From Palsa-1447 sp964509885 (GTDB taxonomy: Bacteria; Verrucomicrobiota; Verrucomicrobiia; Opitutales; Opitutaceae), in NCBI GenBank assembly GCA_964509885.1, contig CAZDZL010000014.1:11119-75118 (forward strand): 64,000 bases of DNA. Direction: 5' to 3'. Shown here in pieces: positions 9,481-19,143 of this stretch (position 1 is its first letter; each line of letters starts with the position of its first letter). Position numbers and translations under genes: made by a program. The notes under the pieces were generated by a model, which had not been told where the DNA came from, searched no databases, and saw only the letters and a program-made list of their open reading frames with translations.

Positions 9481-10077
9481 TCACTTCCCGCCGGGGACAA
9501 AGAGGACCTGCCCGGCCTGGATACGCGAGGGATCCGTGAGCTTGTTGGCGTCGATGATGTCCTGGGCCTTGGCGCCGGTCTTCTTCGATATGGCCCCGAT
9601 CGAGTCGCCCTTGAGGACGGTGTAGCTCACGCCCTCCTTCGGGTAGGCGCTCCCGAAGTCCTGCCGCGGCGCCGCCGGCGCGGGGGCCGCCTGCCGCGCG
9701 ACCGAGTCCAGGGCCGCGTTGGTCTGCTTCGCCAGGCTCTCCATCTGGGCCGCCACCTTCTGAAGGATCTCGGCCCTCGAGGAGGCGACCGCCTCCTTCA
9801 GCGAGGCGTTCAGCGCGGCGACGGCGCTGTTCAGCTGCGCGGCCGTCACCGTGTCGCGGTCGCCCTCGGCGGCGGACACCTTGGACCTCAGCGACGCGTT
9901 CTCGTGCTCAAGCTGCTCGACCCGGAGAGAGAGCTCGTTCAGGCGCTCGGTAAGCCCCCGGACGTCCTCCTTGAGGTCGGCCATCTCCGCCTGGGCGGAC
10001 GCCCGCGGCGCCGCAAACGGCGCCGCTAGGGCCGCGCACGCGAGCGTCAGACGGCAAAGGACGGACCTGCCAGGCAT
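9481..10077 (-). CDS. Secreted coiled-coil protein with C-terminal LysM domain
   Basis: 198 residues. A signal peptide (LTLACAALAAPFAAPRASAQA) is followed by a predicted coiled coil with heptads of leucines (EMADLKEDVRGLTERLNEL, then further at residues 50-120), an Ala/Pro linker, and one LysM domain at about residues 150-195 (YTVLKGDSIGAISKKTGA ... GQVLFVPGG). It is expected in the periplasm, bound to peptidoglycan through LysM; the coiled coil may make it oligomeric. Its stop adjoins or overlaps the start of parB. Confidence 0.85.
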   Translation of the reverse strand: MPGRSVLCRLTLACAALAAPFAAPRASAQAEMADLKEDVRGLTERLNELSLRVEQLEHENASLRSKVSAAEGDRDTVTAAQLNSAVAALNASLKEAVASSRAEILQKVAAQMESLAKQTNAALDSVARQAAPAPAAPRQDFGSAYPKEGVSYTVLKGDSIGAISKKTGAKAQDIIDANKLTDPSRIQAGQVLFVPGGK

Positions 10078-10132
10078 CGGGCGGGAATCTTGCCCAAAGG
10101 CCCCGTGAAAACAAGCGGCATGTGTCGGCGCT

Positions 10133-11125
10133 TTAGCGCCTGAAGGGCGACGCGGCCACGAGGGCGGGCATCGAACGGGAGGCGATCACCGCGCCCGGGG
10201 GCACCGGGAAGCCGCGCAGGAATTCCCCGGCGGAGAGCATCCGGCCTCCGGGCCGCTGCATCCGGCGCAGGCGCAGGACCCCGGAGCCCGCGGCCACGAG
10301 GAGCCCGTCCGCATCCGAGCCCAGGACCGTTCCCGGGGCCGCGGCAGGGCCGGAATCGAGGGCATCGGCAAGGCCCAGCTTCACCCCGGTTCCCGCGATG
10401 TCGACGGCCACGGACGGCCAGGGATGAAGGCCGTTGACGCGTGCCGCGAGCGCGGCCGCCGGAGCCGCGAAGTCGAGGACGCCGTCGTCCTTGCCGAGGC
10501 GCCTGCAGAAGCTCGCGCGCGCCGGATCCTGCTCCCGGAAGGCAAGCCGGCCTGCCGCAAGGAGGGGAAGCGAGCGGGCCAGGAGCGGGACGGCGGCGCG
10601 CGCCAGCGCGGCCTCGGTCTCGGCCGCCGTGTCCAGGGGCGCTATGGGGACGCGCTCCTCGTCCGCGACGGGGCCCGCGTCCAGCTCGCGCACGATCCGC
10701 ATGAGGGTCATGCCGGACTCGCGGTCCCCGCAGGCGACCGCCGTCTGGATGGGCGACGCGCCGCGGTACCTGGGGAGCAGCGAGGCGTGGACGTTCAGCG
10801 TGCCCAGGCGCGGCACCCCGATGAAGTCGTCCCTGAGGATGTGCCCGTAGGCGACGACGAGCGTCACGTCGGGGCGAAGGCCCGAGAGGGAGGCCATGGC
10901 CTGCGCGTCCAGCCTCTCCGGCTGGAGGACGTCGACGGCGCGCCCGTGCGACCAGGCCTTGACGGCGTTCGGCCTCACGGCCTGGCCCCGGCCCGAGGGG
11001 CGGTCCGGCCCCGTGAAGATCCCCGCCAGAGTCGCCACCCCGCTCCCCTCCCCCGCGAGCCAGTCCAGCAGCGGGAGTGCCACCGCGTCCGATCCCATGA
11101 AGACGAGGCGAAGCGGCTCGGCCAT
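10133..11125 (-). CDS. fmt: Methionyl-tRNA formyltransferase
   Basis: Formylates initiator Met-tRNA with 10-formyl-THF. It has 330 residues from the ATG at 11125 (MAEPLRLVFMGSD). The catalytic Asn-His-Asp set is visible in NVHASLLPRYRGASPIQ and the DAGPV segment, with the GDRESGMTLM loop between them. The C-terminal OB-like domain includes VNGLHPWPS. The GDRESG loop usually reads G..xTGVTxM; Ser for Thr is a mild variation. The start is 2 bp after the der stop, and der-fmt co-transcription is likely. Confidence 0.95.
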   Translation of the reverse strand: MAEPLRLVFMGSDAVALPLLDWLAGEGSGVATLAGIFTGPDRPSGRGQAVRPNAVKAWSHGRAVDVLQPERLDAQAMASLSGLRPDVTLVVAYGHILRDDFIGVPRLGTLNVHASLLPRYRGASPIQTAVACGDRESGMTLMRIVRELDAGPVADEERVPIAPLDTAAETEAALARAAVPLLARSLPLLAAGRLAFREQDPARASFCRRLGKDDGVLDFAAPAAALAARVNGLHPWPSVAVDIAGTGVKLGLADALDSGPAAAPGTVLGSDADGLLVAAGSGVLRLRRMQRPGGRMLSAGEFLRGFPVPPGAVIASRSMPALVAASPFRR

Positions 11126-11127
11126 GG

Positions 11128-12567
11128 TCACTGCTTCCAGCCGCTGCGGTCGACCGCGTCGCCGCGGGCCTTGCCCACCAGCTCGAACTCGATCGGGCAT
11201 CCGTTGAGCTCGAACTCCTTCACGAGGCCCGCCTCGAGGTAGCGCCGGTAGCTCTCCTTCAGGCTCTCCTCCCGGTTGCAGAATATCTTTATCCGGAAGG
11301 GGCGGTTGCCGGTCTGCGTCGCGTAGTAGATCTTGAAGCGGCGGTTGCCGATCGAGGGCGGCGGCGTGCGCTGGGCGAGGAAGGAGAGCGTCTCATTGAG
11401 CCGGGCGGTCGGCAGCTTCTTGTCCAGCGTGCGGTGGAGCTGGACGGCGGCGTTTAGCATGCGCGACACCTCGAATCCGCTGACGGCCGACACGAAGATG
11501 ACGGGGGCGCCGGGCGTGAAGAAGAGCCGGTTGAACAGCTCCTTCTCGTACTTCTCGCGGTAGTCGCGCTCGCTCTTGGAGCCCTGGATGCCGCCCTCCC
11601 TCTTGAAGACGTCGTGCACGAGGTCCCACTTGTTGACGATGATCGCGATGGGCTTTCGCTCCTTGACGGCCTCGCCGGCGATCGCCTTGTCCTGGTGGGT
11701 GACGCCGTCCAGCGCGTCGAGGACGAGGAAGACGACGTCGGACTTCTGCATGGCGTCCAGTGAGCGCAGGCGGGCGAAGTACTCGACGGACGACGCGAGC
11801 TTGGTGGCCGCCTTGATGCCGGCGGTGTCGATGAGCCTGAAGGGGTGCATCTTCTTGTCGCGGCCCCTGAACTCGAAGGGGAGCTCGACCGAGTCGCGCG
11901 TCGTGCCGGCGAGGTCGTTCACGATCAGCCGGTCGCTCTTCAGGAGGCGGTTGGCCAGCGACGACTTGCCGACGTTGGGCCGCCCGATGAAGCTGATGCA
12001 GATGGGCCCGGGGGGCCTCTTGTACGCCGCCTTCTCCTCGTCGGTGCGCTCCGCCGGCCTCGCGGGCGGGATGCCGATTTTGGCCAGGATCGCCTCGCGC
12101 AGCTCGCTCTCGCCGCGGCCGTGCTCTGCGGAGACAAAGATCGGCTCGCCCAGGCCCAGGCGCGCGACGCCCTCGTGGTCCGCCTTCTCGTCCCCGAAGT
12201 CCGCCTTGTTGACGACGAGGATCACCGGCTTCTTGCCGTTCCTCAGGCGCTTCGCGATCCGGTCGTCGAGCGCGGTCACCTCGTCCAGGCCGTCGATGAC
12301 GAAGAGGATGAGGGCCGCCGTGTCGATCGCGAAGCCGACCTGCTTCTCCGAGGCCTGGATGATCGCGGCGGAAGAGGTCTCCCCCTCCTTGAGGCCCAGG
12401 CCCCCCGTGTCCATGAGCGTGTAGCCGTCGTCGACCTCGGCCGAGATGACGTCGCGGGTCACGCCGGGCTGGTCGTGGACGATGGAAATCCTCTTCCGCG
12501 CGAGGCGGTTGAACAGCCGGCTCTTGCCGACGTTCGGGCGGCCTACGATGACGACGGAGCGGAACAT
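11128..12567 (-). CDS. der: Ribosome biogenesis GTPase Der (EngA)
   Basis: Essential double-GTPase for 50S assembly; 479 residues. Two Ras-like G domains in tandem are shown by two P-loops, GRPNVGKSRLFNRL (about residue 9) and GRPNVGKSSLANRL (about residue 180), two switch motifs (DTGGL and DTAGI) and two NKxD motifs (VVNKADF and IVNKWDL). A KH-like C-terminal domain follows (YATQTGNRPFRIKIFCN). The ATG at 12567 overlaps the aminotransferase stop by 25 bp. A much longer in-frame upstream extension is read-through of that gene's antisense frame and is rejected. Confidence 0.96.
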   Translation of the reverse strand: MFRSVVIVGRPNVGKSRLFNRLARKRISIVHDQPGVTRDVISAEVDDGYTLMDTGGLGLKEGETSSAAIIQASEKQVGFAIDTAALILFVIDGLDEVTALDDRIAKRLRNGKKPVILVVNKADFGDEKADHEGVARLGLGEPIFVSAEHGRGESELREAILAKIGIPPARPAERTDEEKAAYKRPPGPICISFIGRPNVGKSSLANRLLKSDRLIVNDLAGTTRDSVELPFEFRGRDKKMHPFRLIDTAGIKAATKLASSVEYFARLRSLDAMQKSDVVFLVLDALDGVTHQDKAIAGEAVKERKPIAIIVNKWDLVHDVFKREGGIQGSKSERDYREKYEKELFNRLFFTPGAPVIFVSAVSGFEVSRMLNAAVQLHRTLDKKLPTARLNETLSFLAQRTPPPSIGNRRFKIYYATQTGNRPFRIKIFCNREESLKESYRRYLEAGLVKEFELNGCPIEFELVGKARGDAVDRSGWKQ

Positions 12568-13727
12568 GGTGTCGCGGTGTTCACGAACCGTTCGATCCGG
12601 TCGCTGGCCTCCACAAGCTGGTCGAATCCCGTGGCGAAGCTCGCGCGCACAAACCCGCGGCCGCCCTCGCCGAAGGCCGTTCCCGGGACCACCGCGACGC
12701 TCTGCGCCTTGAGGAGCCCGTAGGCGAAGTCGCGGTCCCCGAGGCCCGTCGACGCCACGCTCGGGAAGGCGTAGAACGCGCCCCCGGGCGCCCGGCAGGA
12801 GAGGCCCGCGGCGTTCAGGCGGCCGACGAACATGTCGCGGCGCCTGTGGTACTGCTCGCGCATGGACTTCACGCCGTCCTCCCCGCGGGTGAGGGCCTCG
12901 ATCGCCGCCTCCTGGGACAGGATCGGGGCGCAGAGCATGGAGTACTGGTGGACCTTCATCATCGCGTCGATGAGCTCGGCGGGCCCGCAGGCGTAGCCCA
13001 CCCGGAACCCGGTCATGGCGAAGGCCTTCGAGAAGCCGTGCAGGAAGATCGTGCGCTCCCTCATGCCGGGCAGGACCCCGATGCTCGTGTGGGGGCCGTC
13101 GTAGACGAGCTCCGAGTAGATCTCGTCGGAGAGGACGATCAGGTCCTTCTCGACCGCGAAGCGCGCGATCTTCTCCAGGCGCGCGCGGTCGCAGGTGCCG
13201 CCCGTGGGGTTGCACGGCAGGTTGACCATGAGGACCTTGCAGCCCGGCTGCCAGGCCCTCTCGATGTCCTCGGCGTTGAGCGCGAAGGCGTCGTCGGCGC
13301 GGGTCGGCACCGGGATCGCCACCCCGTGCGCCAGCGCGACGCTCGGGTTGTAGGAGACGTAGCAGGGCTGGTGGTAGAGGACCTTGTCGCCCGGGTTGAT
13401 GAGCGCGCGAAGCGCGAGGTCGATCGCCTCCGACACGCCGACCGTGACGATGACCTCGTCGTCGGGGCGGTAGGTCAGCGCGTAGTGCGCCTCGACGTAG
13501 GTCGAGATTGCGCGGCGCAGCTCCATGAGACCCAGGTTCGAGGTGTAGTGGGTCTTGCCCTTCTCGAGGGCGTAGATGGCGGCCTCGCGGATGTGCCAGG
13601 GCGTGTCGAAGTCGGGCTCGCCGATCCCGAGGGAGATGACGTCCTTCATCTTCGAGACGATCTCGAAGAAGTCGCGGATGCCCGACTTGGGCAGGCCGTC
13701 GACATGGCGTGCGATGAAGCGCTTCAC
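12543..13727 (-). CDS. PLP-dependent class I aminotransferase
   Basis: 394 residues, fold type I. SLGIGEPDFDTPWHIREAA, NLPCNPTGG, DEIYSELVYDG and the Schiff-base lysine in HGFSKAFAMTGFRVGY are clear; VRASFATG ends the small domain. It resembles archaeal/bacterial aspartate or aromatic aminotransferases of the AAT-I family, and substrate cannot be fixed. The start is a GTG whose GTGA overlaps the stop of the Lrp/AsnC gene (13724-13727). That coupling to an amino-acid-sensing regulator suggests feedback control of the same pathway. Confidence 0.9.
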   Translation of the reverse strand: MKRFIARHVDGLPKSGIRDFFEIVSKMKDVISLGIGEPDFDTPWHIREAAIYALEKGKTHYTSNLGLMELRRAISTYVEAHYALTYRPDDEVIVTVGVSEAIDLALRALINPGDKVLYHQPCYVSYNPSVALAHGVAIPVPTRADDAFALNAEDIERAWQPGCKVLMVNLPCNPTGGTCDRARLEKIARFAVEKDLIVLSDEIYSELVYDGPHTSIGVLPGMRERTIFLHGFSKAFAMTGFRVGYACGPAELIDAMMKVHQYSMLCAPILSQEAAIEALTRGEDGVKSMREQYHRRRDMFVGRLNAAGLSCRAPGGAFYAFPSVASTGLGDRDFAYGLLKAQSVAVVPGTAFGEGGRGFVRASFATGFDQLVEASDRIERFVNTATPCSAPSSS

Positions 13728-14206
13728 GGGGACACCTTGAGCCTGTCCGCCTCGCCGGCCTGGGCGTCGATGAGGAAGGAGCCCTCCTTGTAGGAGCGAA
13801 GCATGAAGTGGGTGCTGGTCGAGAGCACGCCCTCGAGGGTCGAGAGCTTCTCGGAGACGAACCCGGCGACCCGCTGCAGGCTGGGGCCGTTGACGAAGAT
13901 GAGCAGGTCGTAGGCCCCCGACATCAGGTAGCAGGACTCCACCTCGTCGAACTTGCTCAGGCGCTCGGCCAGGCGGTTGAAGCCCCCTCCCCTCTCCGGG
14001 GTCATCTTGACCTCGATCACGGCGCGGACGGCCGCGGCGTGCTCCCTGGAGAGGTCGAGCACGGGGCGCCAGCCGAGGAACACCTTGTCCTTCTTGAGCT
14101 GCTCCAGCTGCCTGGCGACCTCGGCCTCCGGGATGCCCGCAACCTGCGCCATCTGCGCCGTTGTGAGGTGACCGCCTTCGATAAGGAGCTTGAGGACAGG
14201 GTTCAT
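13724..14206 (-). CDS. Lrp/AsnC family transcriptional regulator
   Basis: 160 residues. The N-terminal winged helix-turn-helix is at about residues 5-50 (HLTTAQMAQVAGIPEAEVARQLEQL), and a RAM/ligand-binding domain follows, with LSKFDEVESCYLMSGAYDLLIFV as its most typical strand-turn pattern (residues 84-106). Such proteins form octamers that bind an amino acid effector. First gene of the minus-strand run with the aminotransferase, der and fmt; divergent from ffh across about 100 bp. Probably regulates its own operon. Confidence 0.88.
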   Translation of the reverse strand: MNPVLKLLIEGGHLTTAQMAQVAGIPEAEVARQLEQLKKDKVFLGWRPVLDLSREHAAAVRAVIEVKMTPERGGGFNRLAERLSKFDEVESCYLMSGAYDLLIFVNGPSLQRVAGFVSEKLSTLEGVLSTSTHFMLRSYKEGSFLIDAQAGEADRLKVSP

Positions 14207-14307
14207 GAGGGATGCCAGCGTCGCATAAGTCGGGCACGATTAGCCATCCCAAAAGCGATTCCCGGGATTGCGTCGGGGGCCCAGTTCATGCATCCGGTTG
14301 GGTTCCC

Positions 14308-15651
<1,344 letters not shown>

Positions 15652-15683
15652 GGCAGGGAAAGAGGGGAAAGCTGCGATTTAAT

Positions 15684-15722
15684 ACCATGAAAATCCCGCA
15701 TTGACTGCGGGTTTTTCATGGT
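15684..15722 (+). terminator. Rho-independent terminator after ffh, 17-bp hairpin
   Basis: Left arm ACCATGAAAATCCCGCA (15684-15700), loop TTGAC, right arm TGCGGGTTTTTCATGGT (15706-15722); the arms pair with one mismatch. The stem core CCCGCA/TGCGGG followed by TTTTT gives a terminator for ffh. Because the A-run/T-run is symmetric, it could also terminate on the minus strand. Confidence 0.88.
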
Positions 15723-15734
15723 CACTATGCAGGC

Positions 15735-16871
15735 ATGATCGATCGGCCAGCAGACCGTCAGGCTATCCGCTCCGCCCTGAAGCGTAGCCGCGTGGTCGCC
15801 TTGCTGGGACCTCGCCAGTGCGGCAAGACGACGCTCGCGCGCGAGTTCGTGGCCGAAGATTCGCTCAACTATTTCGATCTTGAGGATCCGGCGAGCCTCG
15901 CCCGCCTGTCGCAGCCGGATCTGGCGCTCCGTCCCCTAAAAGGGCTCGTCGTCATCGACGAGGTTCAGCGTCACCCCGAATTGTTTCCGCTCCTGCGGGT
16001 ATTGGCCGACCGGCGCCCGCTGCCCGCCCGGTTCCTCATCCTGGGTAGCGCATCGCCGGAGCTGCTTCGACAGTCGTCCGAGACCCTTGCGGGCAGGATT
16101 GAGACGGTGCCGTTGGAGGGCTTGCGCCTCCGGGACCTGGGTTCAGGCGCGCAGCCCCGCCACTGGCTTCGGGGCGGCTTCCCCTCGGCATTCACGGCCC
16201 GCAGCGAGGCCGACTCCGTCGCCTGGCGGCGGCAGTTCCTGCAGACGTTCCTGGAGCGCGACCTGCCGCAACTGGGGGTCCAAATCCCGTCCGCCGCGCT
16301 GAACCGATTCTGGCACATGGTGGCGCACTATCACGGTCAGATTTGGAACGCCGCCGAGTTGGCTCGGGCGCTCGCTGTAAACGAATCCACCGTCCGTCGC
16401 TACCTCGACTTGCTGACCGGCGTGTTCATGGTCCGGCAATTGCCGCCTTGGTTCGAAAATCTCGGAAAGCGTCAGGTCAAGGCGCCGAAAGTGTACATTC
16501 GGGACAGCGGGCTCCTTCACACATTGCTCGACATTGGCACCGCGCGGGAACTGACACTTCATCCCAAAGTTGGCGCCTCCTGGGAAGGCTATGCCATCGA
16601 GGAGGTAATCAAGGCTCTGCGACCCGAAGCATCGTACTATTGGGCCACTCACGGTGGCGCCGAGATCGACCTCCTGCTGTTCCAAGGAGGGCGCAGGATC
16701 GGGATCGAATTCAAAAGGAGTGACGCCCCCACGCTTACTCCGTCGATGCGCATCGCCTCGGAGGATCTCAAGTTGAGCGAGCTGAAGGTCGTCTATCCCG
16801 GGGAACGCAGTTATCGGCTCGCTCCGAAAATCGAGGTCGTCCCGCTGCGCTCGCTCCTTGCGAAGACCTGA
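15735..16871 (+). CDS. AAA ATPase with DUF4143 domain
   Basis: 378 residues. Walker A is in LLGPRQCGKTTLARE, Walker B in GLVVIDEVQRHP, a sensor in FLILGSASPELL. The C-terminal DUF4143 region includes KAPKVYIRDSGLLHTLL and the nuclease-like strand AEIDLLLFQGG...IGIEFKRS, in the position of a PD-(D/E)xK-like motif. Function of the family is unknown; members are frequently accessory genes. The third codon position and general composition look less GC-rich than ffh or the downstream genes, suggesting later acquisition. It starts 12 bp after the ffh terminator and reads into the cyclase gene after 22 bp. Confidence 0.9.
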   Translation: MIDRPADRQAIRSALKRSRVVALLGPRQCGKTTLAREFVAEDSLNYFDLEDPASLARLSQPDLALRPLKGLVVIDEVQRHPELFPLLRVLADRRPLPARFLILGSASPELLRQSSETLAGRIETVPLEGLRLRDLGSGAQPRHWLRGGFPSAFTARSEADSVAWRRQFLQTFLERDLPQLGVQIPSAALNRFWHMVAHYHGQIWNAAELARALAVNESTVRRYLDLLTGVFMVRQLPPWFENLGKRQVKAPKVYIRDSGLLHTLLDIGTARELTLHPKVGASWEGYAIEEVIKALRPEASYYWATHGGAEIDLLLFQGGRRIGIEFKRSDAPTLTPSMRIASEDLKLSELKVVYPGERSYRLAPKIEVVPLRSLLAKT

Positions 16872-16893
16872 ACACGGACATTCCTCCAATATC

Positions 16894-17700
16894 ATGCGCA
16901 CCTTCCCTGCCTTAGCTTTCATCCTTGTCCTTGGCATCGCCACCCCGATCGCCGCGGCCGACGAGCAGGGTTCCCCTACGCTCGCCGACGCGCTCCGGGT
17001 CATCCAGGGCAAGGAATTCGTCGACCTCACGCACAGCTTCAGCCCGACGACCCCCGTGTGGAAGGGGTTCGGCCAGGCGTCCATGTCGGCGGCCTCCGAC
17101 CCGAAGACGCACCTGCCGTACACGATCGAAAAGGACGGCTTCCATGCGACCTTCTATTCCCTGGTCGGGCAGTACGGCACTCACATTGACCCGCCGGCGC
17201 ATTTCAGCACGGGCGGGACGACGATGGACCTGATCCCGCTGAAGGACATGATCCTGCCGCTCGTGGTCTTCGACGTGACGCCGGTGCTCGCGAAGGACCC
17301 GAACCACGCGCTGAGCGTCGATGACATCAGGGCCTGGGAGGCGAAGAACGGAAAGGTTCCGGCGGGCGCCTTCGCCGCCCTGCGCACCGACATGTACAAG
17401 GACTGGGACAGCGACCCGGAACGCTTCAAGCGCTTTCCCTTCCCGGCCTGGTCGCTCGCGGCGGTCAAGTTCCTCTTCGACGAGCGCAAGGTGACGGCGA
17501 TCGGGCACGAGGCCCTCGACACGGATACAACGGACTCGATGGACTCGGAGACCTGGCTCCTCAAACAGAACCACTTCCAGATCGAGGCTCTGGCCAACCT
17601 GGACAAGGTGCCGGCGACCGGCGCCGTCATCGTCGTCACGTGGCCGAAGGTCGAGAACGGCTTCGGGTTCCCGGCGCGGGCGTTCGCGATCCTGCCGTAG
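16894..17700 (+). CDS. Secreted cyclase / kynurenine-formamidase-like hydrolase
   Basis: 268 residues from the ATG at 16894. A signal peptide (MRTFPALAFILVLGIATPIAA) directs it to the periplasm. The metal-binding signature of the cyclase family is present: FVDLTHSFSPTTPVW, then GQYGTHIDPPAHF and later IGHEALDTD. Family members hydrolyse N-formylkynurenine, isatin or cyclic amides with a divalent metal. Substrate is unknown here. It converges with the RidA gene (3-bp gap), beside amidase and amidohydrolase genes. Confidence 0.87.
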   Translation: MRTFPALAFILVLGIATPIAAADEQGSPTLADALRVIQGKEFVDLTHSFSPTTPVWKGFGQASMSAASDPKTHLPYTIEKDGFHATFYSLVGQYGTHIDPPAHFSTGGTTMDLIPLKDMILPLVVFDVTPVLAKDPNHALSVDDIRAWEAKNGKVPAGAFAALRTDMYKDWDSDPERFKRFPFPAWSLAAVKFLFDERKVTAIGHEALDTDTTDSMDSETWLLKQNHFQIEALANLDKVPATGAVIVVTWPKVENGFGFPARAFAILP

Positions 17701-17703
17701 GCG

Positions 17704-18165
17704 TCAGTCGAAGGTCAGCGTGACCTGGATCTCGACCGTGGAATTGCGCGGGAGACCGGCGACAGCGATCGCGGCGCGCGCATGGCGGCCGCGCTCGCCG
17801 TAGAGCTCCACGAACAGGTCGCTGGCCCCGTTGACCACCTGCGGGCTCTTGTCGAAGCCCGCGACCGCGTTGACGTAGCCCGCGACGTAGGTGAATTCCC
17901 GGACGCGGTCGAGGCGGCCGAGGGCGAGCTTGACGGACGCCAGGATGTTGAGCGCGCAGACCCTCGCGCCGGCGTAGGCGGTCTCGACCGTCTGGTCCCG
18001 GCCCACCTGCCCGGCGTGGGTCAGCGTGCCGCCGCTCATGCAGATGACGCCGGAGACGACGAGCGTGTTCCCGTTGATCCGGAACGGGAGATAGCTCGCT
18101 GCGGGGACGGGAGCCGCGGGGAGCGAGAGCCCAAGCGAGGCGAGTTTCTCTTCAACGGGATCCAT
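17704..18165 (-). CDS. RidA family (YjgF/YER057c/UK114) protein
   Basis: 153 residues, a cytosolic trimeric enamine/imine deaminase family. It resembles the longer YjgH/RutC-like branch, with LPFRINGNTLVVSGVIC at the N-terminal half, a SVKLALGRLDRV helix, and RAAIAVAGLPRNSTVEIQVTLTFD at the C-terminus. The conserved Arg of canonical RidA is in ARAAIAVAGLP. AAGAG lies upstream of the ATG at 18165. It is the last gene of a minus-strand unit with an acetamidase/formamidase and an amidohydrolase, where it may remove a reactive intermediate. Confidence 0.88.
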   Translation of the reverse strand: MDPVEEKLASLGLSLPAAPVPAASYLPFRINGNTLVVSGVICMSGGTLTHAGQVGRDQTVETAYAGARVCALNILASVKLALGRLDRVREFTYVAGYVNAVAGFDKSPQVVNGASDLFVELYGERGRHARAAIAVAGLPRNSTVEIQVTLTFD

Positions 18166-18195
18166 GGGTGTACTCTTCCCAGCCGGAGCGAGGCC

Positions 18196-19122
18196 TCAAT
18201 CGAAAATGGCCTCGGGCAGGTAGGCCGATACGGTCGCGACGGGGCCGTTCACCATCTGGCTGATCTTGAGGTCCAGCACGACGCTGCAGAGGACGAGGGC
18301 GAGCTCGCGGCCGATCCCCAGGCGACCCCGCAGGAAGACGATGGCCCTGCGCACCGCGGCGCGCGCCGCCTCGCGGGGATCCTCGTGCGACTCGATGAAC
18401 ACGTGGAACGGCTTGGAGAGGTACCGGGCGGGGACGAGGGAGGGAAGGACGACCGCGTAGGGGCCCGCAAGGTCGCGGCGCTTGTGCAGGTGGAGGCGGA
18501 ACGTGGCCGTCATGGGCGCCTCCATCCCGTTGATCGAGACCTCGCCGTCGCCCTGGGCGGCGTGGGCGTCGCCCGCGCACAGCCCGGCGCCGGGGGTGAA
18601 GACGGGCAGCCACAGGCGCGCGCCCGCCCCGAGGTGGCGCACGTCCATGTTGCCGCCGAAGGTCCCCGGGGGGCGCGTCCGGAATTCCCCGGGCTCGGCG
18701 CGCTGCACGCCGACGACGCCGCAGAACGGGTGGAGGTCGAGGGTCACGCCGGGGATGCTCCGGGTCGTTCCCTCCTCCAGCTTCCAGATGTGGAGGAAGG
18801 GCTCCGAGAACTCGTCGCCCAGCGCCCCGAGTCCCGGCATGATGCTCGTCCAGGCCCAGCCCTCGTGGCGGAACCCGAGGATCTCAATCTCGAGCGCGTC
18901 GCCGGGCTCAGCCCCGTCGACGGCCACGGGTCCCGTCAGCGCATGGATGCGGGTCTTGTCGATCGCCGCGAACTCGGCGAGCGTCATCCCTGGGCGCACC
19001 TGCCCGTCGCTGGCATCCTTCATGGCCAGGGATACCGTGTCGCCCGGCGCCACGGTCAGGACGGGCGGATAGTCGCGGTTCCAGCGGTTGCGCGTGCGGG
19101 AGGTGTCAACGTGGTGGTGCAC
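18196..19122 (-). CDS. Acetamidase/formamidase family protein
   Basis: 308 residues of the FmdA/AmdA family, which hydrolyses short-chain amides to carboxylate and ammonia. The N-terminus has the typical HHHVDTSRTRNRWNRDYPPV, shown here as residues 2-21, then TVAPGDTVSLAMKDASDGQ; AVDGAEPGDALEIEIL, GGNMDVRHLGAGARLWLPV and CAGDAHAAQGDGEV are the best conserved blocks. No signal peptide, so cytosolic. It is 21 bp from the amidohydrolase stop and 30 bp from the RidA start, so all are in one operon. Confidence 0.92.
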   Translation of the reverse strand: MHHHVDTSRTRNRWNRDYPPVLTVAPGDTVSLAMKDASDGQVRPGMTLAEFAAIDKTRIHALTGPVAVDGAEPGDALEIEILGFRHEGWAWTSIMPGLGALGDEFSEPFLHIWKLEEGTTRSIPGVTLDLHPFCGVVGVQRAEPGEFRTRPPGTFGGNMDVRHLGAGARLWLPVFTPGAGLCAGDAHAAQGDGEVSINGMEAPMTATFRLHLHKRRDLAGPYAVVLPSLVPARYLSKPFHVFIESHEDPREAARAAVRRAIVFLRGRLGIGRELALVLCSVVLDLKISQMVNGPVATVSAYLPEAIFD

Positions 19123-19143
19123 GGGGCTGTTTCGTGCTCTCCC

